A stretch of 64,000 nucleotides of DNA from Gemmatimonadota bacterium (GCA_026702745.1 JAPPBT010000083.1:1-64000), one strand, 5' to 3'; positions 9,021 to 17,525 are shown, numbered from the stretch's first letter. Notes: generated from the letters alone by a model not told the origin. Program-made: numbers and translations.

Positions 9021-9602
9021 ATGCACCTAATCGTCGCCATCGTAGGCATGACCGGGTCTGGGAAATCGACGGCCGCCGAATGTCTGGTCGACCGGGGCTG
9101 GCGCCATATCCGATTCGGCCAGGTGACCATCGACCGGCTCAGGGCGGAAGGACGGGAAGTGAACCCTGAGAACGAGAAGGAGATGCGCGAAGGGCTGCGG
9201 CGCGTCCACGGGATGGGCGCCTTCGCACTGCTATCGCTGCCCGCCATCGAGGACGGACTGAAACACGGCCACGTGGTGATCGACGGGCTGTATTCGTGGT
9301 CGGAACACAAGATCCTCAAAGAGACCTTCGGCGACCGCATCCACGTGGTGGCCGTGGTCTCTTCGCCGAAGACCCGTTACCGCCGGCTGGAGTGCCGGAC
9401 GCACGACGCGCGGACGGACCCTCAGTTCCGGATGCGTCCCCTCACGGCGGATGAGGCGCGTAAGCGGGACCACGCGGAGATCGAGAACATCGAGAAGGGC
9501 GGGCCCATCGCTATGGCGGACTTCACCGTCGTCAACGAATCGGTCCCGCAGGACCTGGTCGACGCCGTCCTGGCCTACGTGGACCGCGTCACTTCTACGT
9601 AA
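9021..9602 (+). CDS. P-loop nucleotide kinase, dephospho-CoA kinase-like
   Basis: A 193-residue P-loop NTPase with Walker A GMTGSGKST (residues 9-17) and a fold resembling nucleoside monophosphate or dephospho-CoA kinases: a lid-like RYRRLECRTHDARTD segment, then an ADFTVVNESVPQDLVDAV end comparable to the C terminus of such kinases. It lacks enough specific motifs to call it coaE. It has its own promoter and stands alone between the permease and a convergent Gfo/Idh/MocA gene. Confidence 0.75.
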   Translation: MHLIVAIVGMTGSGKSTAAECLVDRGWRHIRFGQVTIDRLRAEGREVNPENEKEMREGLRRVHGMGAFALLSLPAIEDGLKHGHVVIDGLYSWSEHKILKETFGDRIHVVAVVSSPKTRYRRLECRTHDARTDPQFRMRPLTADEARKRDHAEIENIEKGGPIAMADFTVVNESVPQDLVDAVLAYVDRVTST

Positions 9603-9623
9603 CAGGCCAGCACAGCTCCGTGA

Positions 9624-9641
9624 ACGGTGGGTCCGCACCGT
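9624..9641. terminator. Hairpin in a convergent gap, possible bidirectional terminator
   Basis: ACGGTG (9624-9629) pairs with CACCGT (9636-9641) around a GGTCCG loop, halfway between two convergent stop codons. There is no T-run on either side, so factor-independent termination is uncertain. Confidence 0.3.
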
Positions 9642-9652
9642 CCGCCCAACGC

Positions 9653-10684
9653 TTACAACGGCAGGGCGATGGCCTTGCCTTCCGACATGCTCCGGGTCAC
9701 GGCTTCGGTGAATTCCATGTACTTGATCCCGACGTCGAAGGGCGTGTGGGACACCTTCTCCAGTCCGCGAATGGCGTTGATAAACTCCTCTTCGACCCGC
9801 CATTCCCCATGGTCTTCGGGCCGGATCTCGATCTCGCTCAGGGCGTCGTCCCCCCGCCGAGCACCGTAAAGCTTGCCTTCGCCCATACGGATCGTGCCTT
9901 CGCTGCCGTAGATGGTGGCTTCGCTTTCGTTGGCCAGGCCCTGGACGACTGATATCTTGATGTAGGCAGACGCGCCGCAGATCATGTCCATCACGATGTC
10001 GACGTGCTCCGGCACCCTGACGGCGCGCATGACGCCGCTTTCGGCGTCACGGCGCATCTTCGTGAAGGTCTTGCCCTGGGCGAAAACCGAAAGCGGATCC
10101 CCGACCCAGCGCCGCATGGCCTCGTACCAGATCCCCATGGTCATGACGTTCATCCCGCTGTAGTCCGTGTTGTGCCGCCAGTGCAGCGGACCTTCGCTGT
10201 CGATGAAATCGCTGCCGGAGGAGCGGAGTTCCACGCTGAGGATTTCGCCCACGTACCCATCCGCGATCAGGCGCTGAATGGTCTTGTCCGCCCACAGCGT
10301 CATGGGGGAAGGCACGATCTGGGCGACGAGGTCCGGGTTATTCTGCGCGGCGTCGTACATGAGCTGGGCCTCTTCGTAATTCATGGCCATGCGCGCCTCG
10401 CACAGGATGTGCTTGCCGTTCGCCAGGGCCGACAGGCTCGTGGCGCAGTGCAGATAGGGCCAGGTCCCGACGACGATAGCGTCCGTATCTTCGGCCTCGA
10501 TCAACTCGGTCCACGTTTCGTAGATCGTCGGGATGCCGAACTGCTTCGCCACCCGCTCCGACGAAGCGCGGCTGCGGTTGCACACGCTGACGATCTTCAC
10601 TCCTTTAATCGCCTGCAGCTTCGGTATATGCATGGTCACGGTATTGGTGCCGGCGCCAACCACGCCTACCCGGATGGTTTCCAT
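9653..10684 (-). CDS. Gfo/Idh/MocA family oxidoreductase
   Basis: A 343-residue NAD(P)-dependent dehydrogenase. The N-terminal Rossmann motif is VGVVGAGTNTVTMHIPKL (residues 6-23). The central DAIVVGTWPYLHCATSLSAL and GKHILCEARMAM occupy the place of the EKP motif, here CEAR, which departs from the consensus. The C-terminal domain has the family beta sheet. It is the last gene of a minus-strand run with hydrolases and an aldo/keto reductase, suggesting sugar or cyclitol catabolism. Ribosome site AAGGGGA precedes the ATG. Confidence 0.85.
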   Translation of the reverse strand: METIRVGVVGAGTNTVTMHIPKLQAIKGVKIVSVCNRSRASSERVAKQFGIPTIYETWTELIEAEDTDAIVVGTWPYLHCATSLSALANGKHILCEARMAMNYEEAQLMYDAAQNNPDLVAQIVPSPMTLWADKTIQRLIADGYVGEILSVELRSSGSDFIDSEGPLHWRHNTDYSGMNVMTMGIWYEAMRRWVGDPLSVFAQGKTFTKMRRDAESGVMRAVRVPEHVDIVMDMICGASAYIKISVVQGLANESEATIYGSEGTIRMGEGKLYGARRGDDALSEIEIRPEDHGEWRVEEEFINAIRGLEKVSHTPFDVGIKYMEFTEAVTRSMSEGKAIALPL

Positions 10685-10722
10685 TTGTTTCCCCTTTTGG
10701 CCTGCCGAATGATGTTTAAAGA

Positions 10723-11715
10723 CTACGTTCTGCGCGCACTAATGATGTCCGCCAGGTTTCGCGCCATCTCCTCGAAACCGGCGGGCGCCGGATGCACGAG
10801 GTCCACCGTGAGGCCGGTGTTGGACCGGAGCATGGCGCTTCCCGGAATATGTACGAGCCTGGGACGGTTCAACTCCAGCACCCGTTCGGCCACGATGGAC
10901 CGGAAGGTCTCGCATTTTTCGACGCCCGTAAAATCATACCGGCACGGGAAGATGTCAATGCAGAAGATCCAGTCGTCGGGATGGGCATCGGCGATCGTGG
11001 TCACGAAGTACGCGACGCGGTTGTAAAACTCGTCCACGCTGAAGGACTGCACGACGTTGATGCCCATCTCCAACGTGGCGATGTGCCAGTCCGTGCGTCC
11101 GGCGATGTAATCCGCCATGCCCCCTTCCATGTGGGCGCCGCCGCCGAATCCCAGGTTGAAGAGATCGGTGCCCAGCAACTCTGCGGTCCGGGCGGGGTAT
11201 GTGCCCGTGGGCCGGACGGCCGTACTGCCGTGGGTAATCGACGAACCGTAGGCCAGATACCGGGTCTGCGGCGCCTGGTCCGGCCTCGGCAGGGACGTCT
11301 CGCCTTCGATGGAAACCAGACGGACCGCGGGTCGCCACGGCAGGACCACCCGGGTAAGGCCGGTATCGAACCGCGCATCGGACGGCGTGACCCGGCGCAT
11401 GTCCGCTTCGGACTCGGGGCGCGCCACGGAGATCCGCGTAGGGGACGCGTCCACGATATGCAGGGCGCTGAAGAAATCACCCTGGTACACTTCCGCGAGT
11501 GTCGGACCGTCGGGGCTCTGGAGCGTGATGACCGCCTCCGGTCCCTCCAGGTTGAACCGGATCTCGCACCCGGAGGCCTGCAGGGCATTGTTCTTCGCCG
11601 ATTCGTTCAGCGTCACGCGCAGGTCGTTCGGCACGCGGCAGCAGATACTGCCCGCGCCGCCGGGGTCGTCCAGCAGTTCGTGTACGTTGTGCAGTTCAGC
11701 CTGGCCGAGAATCAC
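10723..11715 (-). CDS. SGNH/GDSL-type hydrolase
   Basis: A 330-residue protein with an N-terminal beta-rich region (about 1-145), then an SGNH hydrolase domain. Block I is YGSSITHGS (catalytic serine near residue 156), block II is NLGFGGGAHMEG, block III appears as EMGINVV, and block V is DLVHPAPAGFEEMA with the catalytic Asp and His near 303-306. The architecture, with an N-terminal jelly-roll-like domain, is that of carbohydrate esterases acting on acylated sugars. No signal peptide is visible, so it probably acts in the cytoplasm. It sits 15 bases downstream of an amidohydrolase gene. Confidence 0.82.
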   Translation of the reverse strand: MILGQAELHNVHELLDDPGGAGSICCRVPNDLRVTLNESAKNNALQASGCEIRFNLEGPEAVITLQSPDGPTLAEVYQGDFFSALHIVDASPTRISVARPESEADMRRVTPSDARFDTGLTRVVLPWRPAVRLVSIEGETSLPRPDQAPQTRYLAYGSSITHGSTAVRPTGTYPARTAELLGTDLFNLGFGGGAHMEGGMADYIAGRTDWHIATLEMGINVVQSFSVDEFYNRVAYFVTTIADAHPDDWIFCIDIFPCRYDFTGVEKCETFRSIVAERVLELNRPRLVHIPGSAMLRSNTGLTVDLVHPAPAGFEEMARNLADIISARRT

Positions 11716-11730
11716 GTAACCCTCCTGTCC

Positions 11731-12480
11731 TTAAATGCCCAGCAGCCGGGCCGCGTTTTCGCCCAGTGCCATGCGTTTCGCCTCGTTGGATATCCGGGCC
11801 GTGATGATCTTGCCGATCTGCGGCCTGGGGTCCATCAGGGGCATGTCCGATCCGTAAAGCACGCGGTCGGCCCCGCCCTTTTCCACCAGTTCTTCGATCA
11901 CGCCGGGCGTACGGTACGTCGAGCAGGTTTCCAGGTAGACGTTCGGGTACTTCCGCGCGGCGGCGATGGCCTCCGCGCGGGCTTCGGGCACGTTGCCGCA
12001 GTGGGCGGAGACGAAGTTCACCCGGGGGTAGGCCGGCGCGAGGTCTTCAAAGTAACGGGGCCGGCTGTTGATGAAGTGGTCCGTGTGGAAGATAATGGCC
12101 AGCCCCCGGTCCTGGGCGAATTCGTAGATCGGATGCCAGGGTTCCTCGTTGAAGGGCCAGGGCGTATAGGGCGGGTAGAGCTTGATGGCCGGAAACCCCA
12201 GCTTGTCGATCGCCCTCTCCAGTTCGGGTACCATCCGTTCGGGCATGGTCGGCGAGACATAGGCGAAACCCACGAAGCGGTCCGGGTTCTTGGCGACGAA
12301 TTTCGCCGTCAGATCATTGCCCGTGGTCCCGTCGGGATGAAATATGTGGAACAGGCACGCGATATCGATGCCGGCGGCATCCATGGCCCCCAGGAGGAGC
12401 TTCGGATCGTCCACCATGCCGTACCGTTCCCACCGGCCAACGTGTCCGTGGTAGTCGATCACCCTCGTGCCGTCTATCAT
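11731..12480 (-). CDS. Amidohydrolase family protein (TIM-barrel metal-dependent hydrolase)
   Basis: A 249-residue amidohydrolase 2-type protein. Metal ligands are seen in VIDYHGHVG (HxH, residues 8-15), the central FPAIKLYPPY, FHTDHF (about 140-145), VSAHCGN and the C-terminal VLYGSDMPL with the conserved aspartate. Related enzymes include ACMS decarboxylase and lactonases, so both hydrolysis and decarboxylation are possible. The start overlaps the stop of the next amidohydrolase gene upstream by four bases, so the two are translationally coupled and may form a pair. Confidence 0.85.
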   Translation of the reverse strand: MIDGTRVIDYHGHVGRWERYGMVDDPKLLLGAMDAAGIDIACLFHIFHPDGTTGNDLTAKFVAKNPDRFVGFAYVSPTMPERMVPELERAIDKLGFPAIKLYPPYTPWPFNEEPWHPIYEFAQDRGLAIIFHTDHFINSRPRYFEDLAPAYPRVNFVSAHCGNVPEARAEAIAAARKYPNVYLETCSTYRTPGVIEELVEKGGADRVLYGSDMPLMDPRPQIGKIITARISNEAKRMALGENAARLLGI

Positions 12481-13238
12481 GACCCCTCCGTGACTCCGAG
12501 CAGTCGCTCGACGTTCCCCGCGCAGATCCGAGCGAGTTCATCCTCGCCCATGCGCGTGTGGTGCAGGTAGAACAGGATCGGCCCCATGGCGTACCGGGGA
12601 TACCACGAGCCGTAGACGAACCGTTCCGCGCCGAACCGTTCCACGAGAGCCTCCACCTCGCCGATGGGTTCGTACCGGCTGAGTTCCATTACGGCAAGGG
12701 AACTCGCTTCCAGCAGCCCGCGAACGACCAGCGCGTGGGTATAATGCGCGCCGACGAGTACGGCGTGCAGGTCCGGATAGGCCTTGAGCGTCGTGACCAG
12801 GTGGTCCACCTCGACGTCCATCAACGGGATCCAGATCGGGATCCCGGCATCTGAAATAAAAGTCAGGAGTTCGTCGTAACCCCATGGAAGAAAAGGAAGT
12901 CCGGCGGACTGGCAGTCGTGAAGCCGGACGGAACGCACGCGGCCCTGGCCGTGGAGATCCTCTAGCTGCTGCATGGAGGTTTCCACCGGCGCAACCGACC
13001 ACTGGGGGATAAGACGTCCGTCCTCGTCGAGCCAGTCCTCCAGGTACCGATTGCCGTCCGTCGGGCTGATCTGTTCACCCTGGGCATGGTAGATCACGGC
13101 CCGCCCGACCCGGTGGAAATCCATTTCGTCGAGCAGTTGCGCCGGGCTCTGGCAGGGCGACGGTCCGGTATGGTGATTGCCCACGCACACATTCGCGTCG
13201 ATGACGGGTACGCGGGGCGAGAAGTTCAGTGAGGACAA
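12477..13238 (-). CDS. Second amidohydrolase-like protein
   Basis: A roughly 253-residue barrel protein of the amidohydrolase 2 type, related to its downstream neighbour. The first strand VIDANVCVGNH replaces the usual HxH metal motif with NxC, the later region reads GAHYTHALVVRGL, and the closing region FVYGSWYPRYA lacks the aspartate of GSDMP. The metal site therefore looks degenerate, which suggests a non-catalytic partner of the adjacent amidohydrolase. The start is uncertain: TTG at 13238 has AAAGGG 12 bases upstream, while ATG at 13274 would overlap the preceding gene. Confidence 0.7.
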   Translation of the reverse strand: MSSLNFSPRVPVIDANVCVGNHHTGPSPCQSPAQLLDEMDFHRVGRAVIYHAQGEQISPTDGNRYLEDWLDEDGRLIPQWSVAPVETSMQQLEDLHGQGRVRSVRLHDCQSAGLPFLPWGYDELLTFISDAGIPIWIPLMDVEVDHLVTTLKAYPDLHAVLVGAHYTHALVVRGLLEASSLAVMELSRYEPIGEVEALVERFGAERFVYGSWYPRYAMGPILFYLHHTRMGEDELARICAGNVERLLGVTEGS

Positions 13239-13257
13239 CGTGGTCAGGTTCCCTTTG

Positions 13258-14160
13258 TTATGACAGTCCGGCATCCATGCCCGGACGGATGCCGAAATCC
13301 CGGTCGAACGCTTCCCAGAGTTCGGTCGAAATCGTCTCGGTGGCGGCCTCGTAGGCCTCCTGGACGTGCCGGATGCTCGCCGGTCCGAACATGACGATGC
13401 TGTCCACCGGCGCCGCCAGGCAGAACTGTATGGCCAGGTGGCGAATGTTGACACCATGCTCGCGGCACCAGGTCCAGATTCGATGGGCGCGCGGCTCGGA
13501 CCCTGGATGCATGCCCCGCTCGCGTTCCGGATCGGGCTCCTGTCCGGTGAGCAGGCCCATGCCCTGCACGCTGGCCAGGATGACGCCCGTTGCCCGCTTC
13601 CTGGCCGCCGGAAAGATGGTGGCTGCGGCCGACTGATTGACCAGGGTGTAGTCCAGGAAGGTCAGGGACACGTCGCAGAAGCCTTCGTCGATCAGCCGTA
13701 CGTGCCAGTCATGGGAACGGGCACCGAGCCCTATGTTCCTGACCACGCCCTGCGATTTCATTTCGCGCAGCACGTCGAAAACCGCGCCTTCGCGCAGCAA
13801 TTCGTCCACATCGGCCGGATCGTGCACGAGTACGCAGTCGAGGTAGTCTGTCTTCAGGGATCGCAGGCTCTGGTCCAGGCTCCACCTGGCGCTTTCCCCG
13901 GAGAAGTCCTTCCTGCGTTCGGGATGGGTGCCGATCTTGGCCTGGAGATAGTAGGAGGACCGGGGAACGCCGGAAAGCGCGTCACCCCATTTCTCCTCGT
14001 GGTGGCCCGGATAGGTATCGAAATAGTTGACGCCCAGTTCCAGGGCGGTCTGAATGGCCTCGACCGCCTCGGGACTTTCGTGAAGAAAGGCGGCTCCCAT
14101 GGCCAGCGCCGCCGGACGCATGCCGGTTCGCCCGAACGAACGGGCGGGTAGGTTGTTCAC
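13258..14160 (-). CDS. Aldo/keto reductase
   Basis: A 300-residue NADPH-dependent AKR with the full barrel pattern: LARSFGRTGMRPAALAMG-like N terminus, the catalytic aspartate and tyrosine in GVNYFDTYPGHHEEKWGDAL, the lysine in YYLQAKIG, and the DYLDCVLVHDP strand with the usual histidine. The C-terminal NADP-binding part includes SIVMFGPASIRHVQEAY. Members reduce sugar aldehydes or oxidise galactose-type sugars. It lies 12 bases after the cupin gene and within the same run of catabolic genes. Confidence 0.88.
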   Translation of the reverse strand: MNNLPARSFGRTGMRPAALAMGAAFLHESPEAVEAIQTALELGVNYFDTYPGHHEEKWGDALSGVPRSSYYLQAKIGTHPERRKDFSGESARWSLDQSLRSLKTDYLDCVLVHDPADVDELLREGAVFDVLREMKSQGVVRNIGLGARSHDWHVRLIDEGFCDVSLTFLDYTLVNQSAAATIFPAARKRATGVILASVQGMGLLTGQEPDPERERGMHPGSEPRAHRIWTWCREHGVNIRHLAIQFCLAAPVDSIVMFGPASIRHVQEAYEAATETISTELWEAFDRDFGIRPGMDAGLS

Positions 14161-14172
14161 GTACGCTTTCGA

Positions 14173-15594
14173 TTAACGTCTGTCCGCATCAGGGGAATCG
14201 TCGTCCTCCCCTGTTTCGTCCTCCACGGCGGTTTCATCTTCGTCTTCGATATCGAAGTCCGCATCGTCGTCTTCCAGGTCGAAATCGTCGTCGTCCGCTT
14301 CGACACTTCCGGTAGCCTGGTCCGCTTCGGCCTGGTCCGCTTCGGTCTGGTCCTCTTCGACCAAATCTTCTATTTCCTCTTCCTCAACCTCGGCGTCTTC
14401 CTCGACCTCGGCGTCATCTACATCCTCGTCCGCGACCTCCTCGACCTCGGCGTCATCTACATCCTCTACTGCGACATCCTCGTCCGCGACCTCCTCGACC
14501 TCGGCGTCATCTAATTCTACTTCCGTTTCGCCATCATCGGTCGCCTCGGCGACTTCCGCTGCGACCTCCGCTTCGTCATCGGCCTCCTCTTCGGTCGTCG
14601 CGGCGTCATCCGCCGCGGCCTCCACCTCATCTTCAGCCTCTGCCTCGGCCTCATCTTCGGCCTGTGCCGACTCCACGTCATCGTCGGCCCCGTCCTCCTC
14701 GATTTCCTCTTCGGTCTCCACCGCGTCGGCGTCGTCCCAGTCGACTTCCGCCACCACGGCGGACTCGGCGATTTCCTCCACGCCGTACTGCTCAGCCGGC
14801 GCTGCGGACTCCTCGAATACTTCGGATTCGTCCGGCGCTTCGACCTCACCAACATCGACGGCGAACGTGACATACTCGAGCCAGCCCTCGCCCTCGTTGG
14901 AGAATCGATGGGCAACCCCGGGCAGCACGTGGACCGCGGAACCTTCCGTGACCAGTTGGCGGTCTCCGTCCAGATCCACGACGATCCCGAATCCGCTGAG
15001 CACGTAGTGGACCAGCTCGATGCCATCCAGCTGCTGCCAGGCCGTTCCCTGGCGCCCCTGAACCGCATATCGGGTCACGCTTTGCACGCGCTGGAGCACG
15101 CCGCCTTCGCCGGCCGGGGCTTCCTCCTCGCGTCGCAGGAGCGGCCAGGACACGGTGCCGCCTTCCAGTACGACCGGATGGACGTCGCGCCAGTCCCGCA
15201 CCGCGGGCGTGCCCTCCCGGATTTCGTCGAGCGGGCAACTGACGATCAGGTGCTCCATCCAGCCTTCGCTGTCGTTGAACGCCTGGTGAGGCACGTTGAC
15301 GGGCATGTAGACGGCCGTGCCGTCCCGTACGTCCACCTTGTCGTCCCCGATCAGCAACTGGCCGCGCCCGCGGAGGATGAAATACAACTGCTCTATGGCG
15401 TCGTGCTGGTGGTGGTCCGAGTGTTGATGGCCCTGCAGACCGTGCTTGACGAAACTGTTGATGCCGTGGAGCCGGTTGATTTCCGGCGGAGAGGTCTCGT
15501 CTTTGTCATGGGACTGGTATAGCGTCCAGACCAGCGCGCTGATATGCCCGACATAAGGCGCCTGGTCACGCCAGTTTCGCACGCGGATGCTCAT
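14173..15594 (-). CDS. Double-cupin protein with a long acidic C-terminal tail
   Basis: A 473-residue protein. Residues 1-260 hold two cupin barrels: the first with metal-type histidines in GHQHSDHHQHDAIEQLYFIL and MPVNVPHQAFN, the second with GIELVHYVLSGFGIVVD and LPGVAHRFSNEGEGWLEYV. From about residue 265 to the end it is almost entirely Glu, Asp, Ala and Val, with tandem EVEEVADEDVDDA-type units ending in DEDETAVEDETGEDDDS. The cupin half may be a sugar isomerase or small-molecule sensor in the catabolic run. The second ATG is used as start because AAAGGAG is correctly spaced for it. Confidence 0.8.
   Translation of the reverse strand: MSIRVRNWRDQAPYVGHISALVWTLYQSHDKDETSPPEINRLHGINSFVKHGLQGHQHSDHHQHDAIEQLYFILRGRGQLLIGDDKVDVRDGTAVYMPVNVPHQAFNDSEGWMEHLIVSCPLDEIREGTPAVRDWRDVHPVVLEGGTVSWPLLRREEEAPAGEGGVLQRVQSVTRYAVQGRQGTAWQQLDGIELVHYVLSGFGIVVDLDGDRQLVTEGSAVHVLPGVAHRFSNEGEGWLEYVTFAVDVGEVEAPDESEVFEESAAPAEQYGVEEIAESAVVAEVDWDDADAVETEEEIEEDGADDDVESAQAEDEAEAEAEDEVEAAADDAATTEEEADDEAEVAAEVAEATDDGETEVELDDAEVEEVADEDVAVEDVDDAEVEEVADEDVDDAEVEEDAEVEEEEIEDLVEEDQTEADQAEADQATGSVEADDDDFDLEDDDADFDIEDEDETAVEDETGEDDDSPDADRR
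14386..14513. repeat. Repeats encoding the acidic tail of the cupin protein
   Basis: A 20-base unit CTCGACCTCGGCGTCATCTA occurs at 14401-14420, 14440-14459 and 14494-14513, embedded in longer direct repeats with spacings of 39 and 54 bases (both multiples of three). These encode the DVDDAEVEE-like units. Confidence 0.85.
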
Positions 15595-15618
15595 CATATC
15601 TCCTTTGGGATTCGGCTG

Positions 15619-16881
15619 CTACTCCCCGATTCGGGATGCGTGAACTGCGCCTAGTCGTATCAATTGGTCGATCTCGTCATCGTCGTATCCGGAATCCGAT
15701 AGCACCGATCGCGTATGTTCACCTTTGACGGGAGGCGGAAGCTGGGCTTCGGACTCCAGCGGATCTGTACGGTACGGCGGCCTGACCTGGCGGCTTTCCG
15801 ACAGGTCGGAAGCGACGAGATGATAAAACGGGTTTCGATACTGTATATAAGGGTCGTCCGGCAACTCGTCAAGATGGTAAATCGGTGCGCAGGGAACGTC
15901 GGCTTCGCGCAGTCTCCGGTCCCATTCCCGGCAGGATGCCGTGGCGAAAACGGCGCGGAGTTTCTCCCTTATTTCGGCCGCTCGGGCCAGGCGCTTTTCC
16001 GTGGGCCAGTCCCGCCACTCGTCGAGTTCAAGCACGCCACACAGGCGCGCCCAGAAATGGTCCTCGTGGACGATCCCGAGGCTGATATGCCGGCCGTCCG
16101 AGGTCTTGAAGATCCCGTAATGCGGGATGTTCCCGAGGAACTGCCCACGAGCCGCGTCTGGATCCTGCGCCGCCGCGTCTGGATCCTGCGCCGCCGCGTC
16201 TGGATCCTGCGCCGCCGCGTCTGGATCCTGCGCCGCCGCGTCTGGATCCTGCGCCGCCGCGTCTGGATCCCGCGCCGCCTCGGCGAGATCGAGCGCCATC
16301 CATGAAAGGACGCAGTCGGTCATGGACAGATCGATGAAGCTTCCCTCCCCCGTGGCCGCGCGCCGCAAGAGGGCGGCGGAAACGGCCAGCGCGGCATACA
16401 GGCCGGAGGAAAGATCTGAAATCAGTACGGGAGGGACCGCGAGCTGATCGCCGCGACCGAGCATGCCGCCGATCGCGAGGTAGTTGATGTCATGGCCGGC
16501 ACGGTCCCGGTAGGGGCCTTCCTGTCCGAATCCCGAGATGGCGCAGTACACGACGGCGGGGTTCAGACTTTTTGCCGCCGGATAGTCCACGCCGAGCCGT
16601 TCCGCCACGCCGGGCCGGAATCCTTCCAGCACGACGTCCGCCCGGCCGATCAGGCGGCTCATGACCGCCCTCCCCGCGTCCTTTTTGAGGTCGATCACGA
16701 TGTTCCGCTTGCCGCGGTTGACGCTGGCGTACGCCGGGGGGAAACCGCGCAGGGGATCCCCGCCGGGCGGTTCCACCTTGATCACCCGGGCGCCGAGATC
16801 GGCCAGCAGCATGGCGCAGTAGGGACCCGGCAATTGCGTGGTCAACTCCACCACCAGGCAGTCGGTCAGTGCGCGAATCAT
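15619..16881 (-). CDS. CaiB/BaiF CoA-transferase family protein, alpha-methylacyl-CoA racemase-like
   Basis: A 420-residue class III CoA enzyme. The N-terminal VVELTTQLPGPYCAMLLADL and VIKVEPPGGDPLR bind CoA, VNRGKRNIVIDLK follows, and the catalytic aspartate lies in GHDINYLAIGGML (about residue 139). HDINY is typical of alpha-methylacyl-CoA racemases rather than formyl-CoA transferases. Between WMALDLAEAA and RGQFLGNIPHYG sits an insertion of a seven-residue unit AQDPDAA repeated six times, encoded by a 21-base tandem repeat. The ATG overlaps the stop of the acyl-ligase fragment by four bases, so the two are translationally coupled. Confidence 0.87.
   Translation of the reverse strand: MIRALTDCLVVELTTQLPGPYCAMLLADLGARVIKVEPPGGDPLRGFPPAYASVNRGKRNIVIDLKKDAGRAVMSRLIGRADVVLEGFRPGVAERLGVDYPAAKSLNPAVVYCAISGFGQEGPYRDRAGHDINYLAIGGMLGRGDQLAVPPVLISDLSSGLYAALAVSAALLRRAATGEGSFIDLSMTDCVLSWMALDLAEAARDPDAAAQDPDAAAQDPDAAAQDPDAAAQDPDAAAQDPDAARGQFLGNIPHYGIFKTSDGRHISLGIVHEDHFWARLCGVLELDEWRDWPTEKRLARAAEIREKLRAVFATASCREWDRRLREADVPCAPIYHLDELPDDPYIQYRNPFYHLVASDLSESRQVRPPYRTDPLESEAQLPPPVKGEHTRSVLSDSGYDDDEIDQLIRLGAVHASRIGE
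16154..16279. repeat. 21-bp in-frame tandem repeat, six copies, in the CoA racemase/transferase gene
   Basis: Six head-to-tail 21-base copies begin at 16154, 16175, 16196, 16217, 16238 and 16259. The first five are identical and the sixth has one change (T to C). Each contains GGATCC and encodes AQDPDAA on the minus strand. Confidence 0.95.
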
Positions 16882-17525
16882 GGTTGCTCGGACACTTCCT
16901 GTAACGCGATGGCCAGCCCGTCGCGCCACGCGTCGAGCTGCTCCAGGTCGTATCTTTCGTCGCCGTGACAGTGCGTGGTTTCGGTGGCCGGCGATCCCTG
17001 GTCGTACACGACGATGCACGGATCGGATCCGTGCGTCTCCACCGCATTGAAGCCGGCCGGGGCGAGGGAGACCCGGCGATCGAAATCCACCCACCCCTCG
17101 CGCTCCCAGCCTACGGACAGCCAGTGGGTGATCCGGCTGCAGTCGTCCATGATCCGGCCGATCACGTCCGCGACGGCGTCGGACGCGATCACCAGCGTCG
17201 ATCGGGACTGATTGATCTGGTCCTTCAGCACCTGTGACGTGGACGCGTCCTGGCCCAGTACGGCCACGGCGCCCGCGCGCATGCAGCCGAGCACGGACTC
17301 CCACCAGGCCGTGCACAGCGGCAGCAGGATGAATACCCGCTGTCCCGGACGCACGCCGTGGTTGCGCAACACGCAGGCGACTTTCTCGGAGCGTATCTTC
17401 ATGTCCAGGAAGGTCACGTCCGTCGTGTAGCCGCCTGCGTTTTGCCATCGCAGCGCGACCCGGCCTGGTTGCCTCGCATGCCGGTCCACGACGTCCAGGG
17501 CGAAATTTGAAACGGATGTGGTCAT
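16878..17525 (-). CDS. Stand-alone N-terminal part of a medium-chain acyl-CoA synthetase-like protein
   Basis: A 215-residue product that matches only the beginning of ANL-superfamily acyl-CoA ligases (usually about 540 residues): SNFALDVVDRHARQPGRVAL, the VACVLRNHGVRPGQRVFIL block and the AGAVAVLGQDASTSQVLKDQ block. Where the ATP phosphate loop (YTSGTTGxPK) is expected the text reads IVVYDQGSPATETTHC, so the loop is lost, and the protein ends 40 residues later. The gene has clean four-base overlap with the CoA enzyme gene and two-base spacing to the SDR gene, so it looks like a maintained short gene rather than random decay. It cannot adenylate on its own. Confidence 0.75.
   Translation of the reverse strand: MTTSVSNFALDVVDRHARQPGRVALRWQNAGGYTTDVTFLDMKIRSEKVACVLRNHGVRPGQRVFILLPLCTAWWESVLGCMRAGAVAVLGQDASTSQVLKDQINQSRSTLVIASDAVADVIGRIMDDCSRITHWLSVGWEREGWVDFDRRVSLAPAGFNAVETHGSDPCIVVYDQGSPATETTHCHGDERYDLEQLDAWRDGLAIALQEVSEQP

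Noticed and set aside
10792-12570. Long open reading frame (592 codons) on the plus strand opposite the SGNH hydrolase and amidohydrolase
   Set aside because: It is antisense to well-supported genes, His/Arg/Gly-rich without family motifs, and typical of shadow frames in GC-rich DNA. The same applies to plus-strand frames at 5942-6850 and 19363-21180.
12477-13457. Longer version of the second amidohydrolase starting at 13457
   Set aside because: The first 60 codons are antisense-phase text of the aldo/keto reductase gene; the barrel begins with VIDANVCVG.
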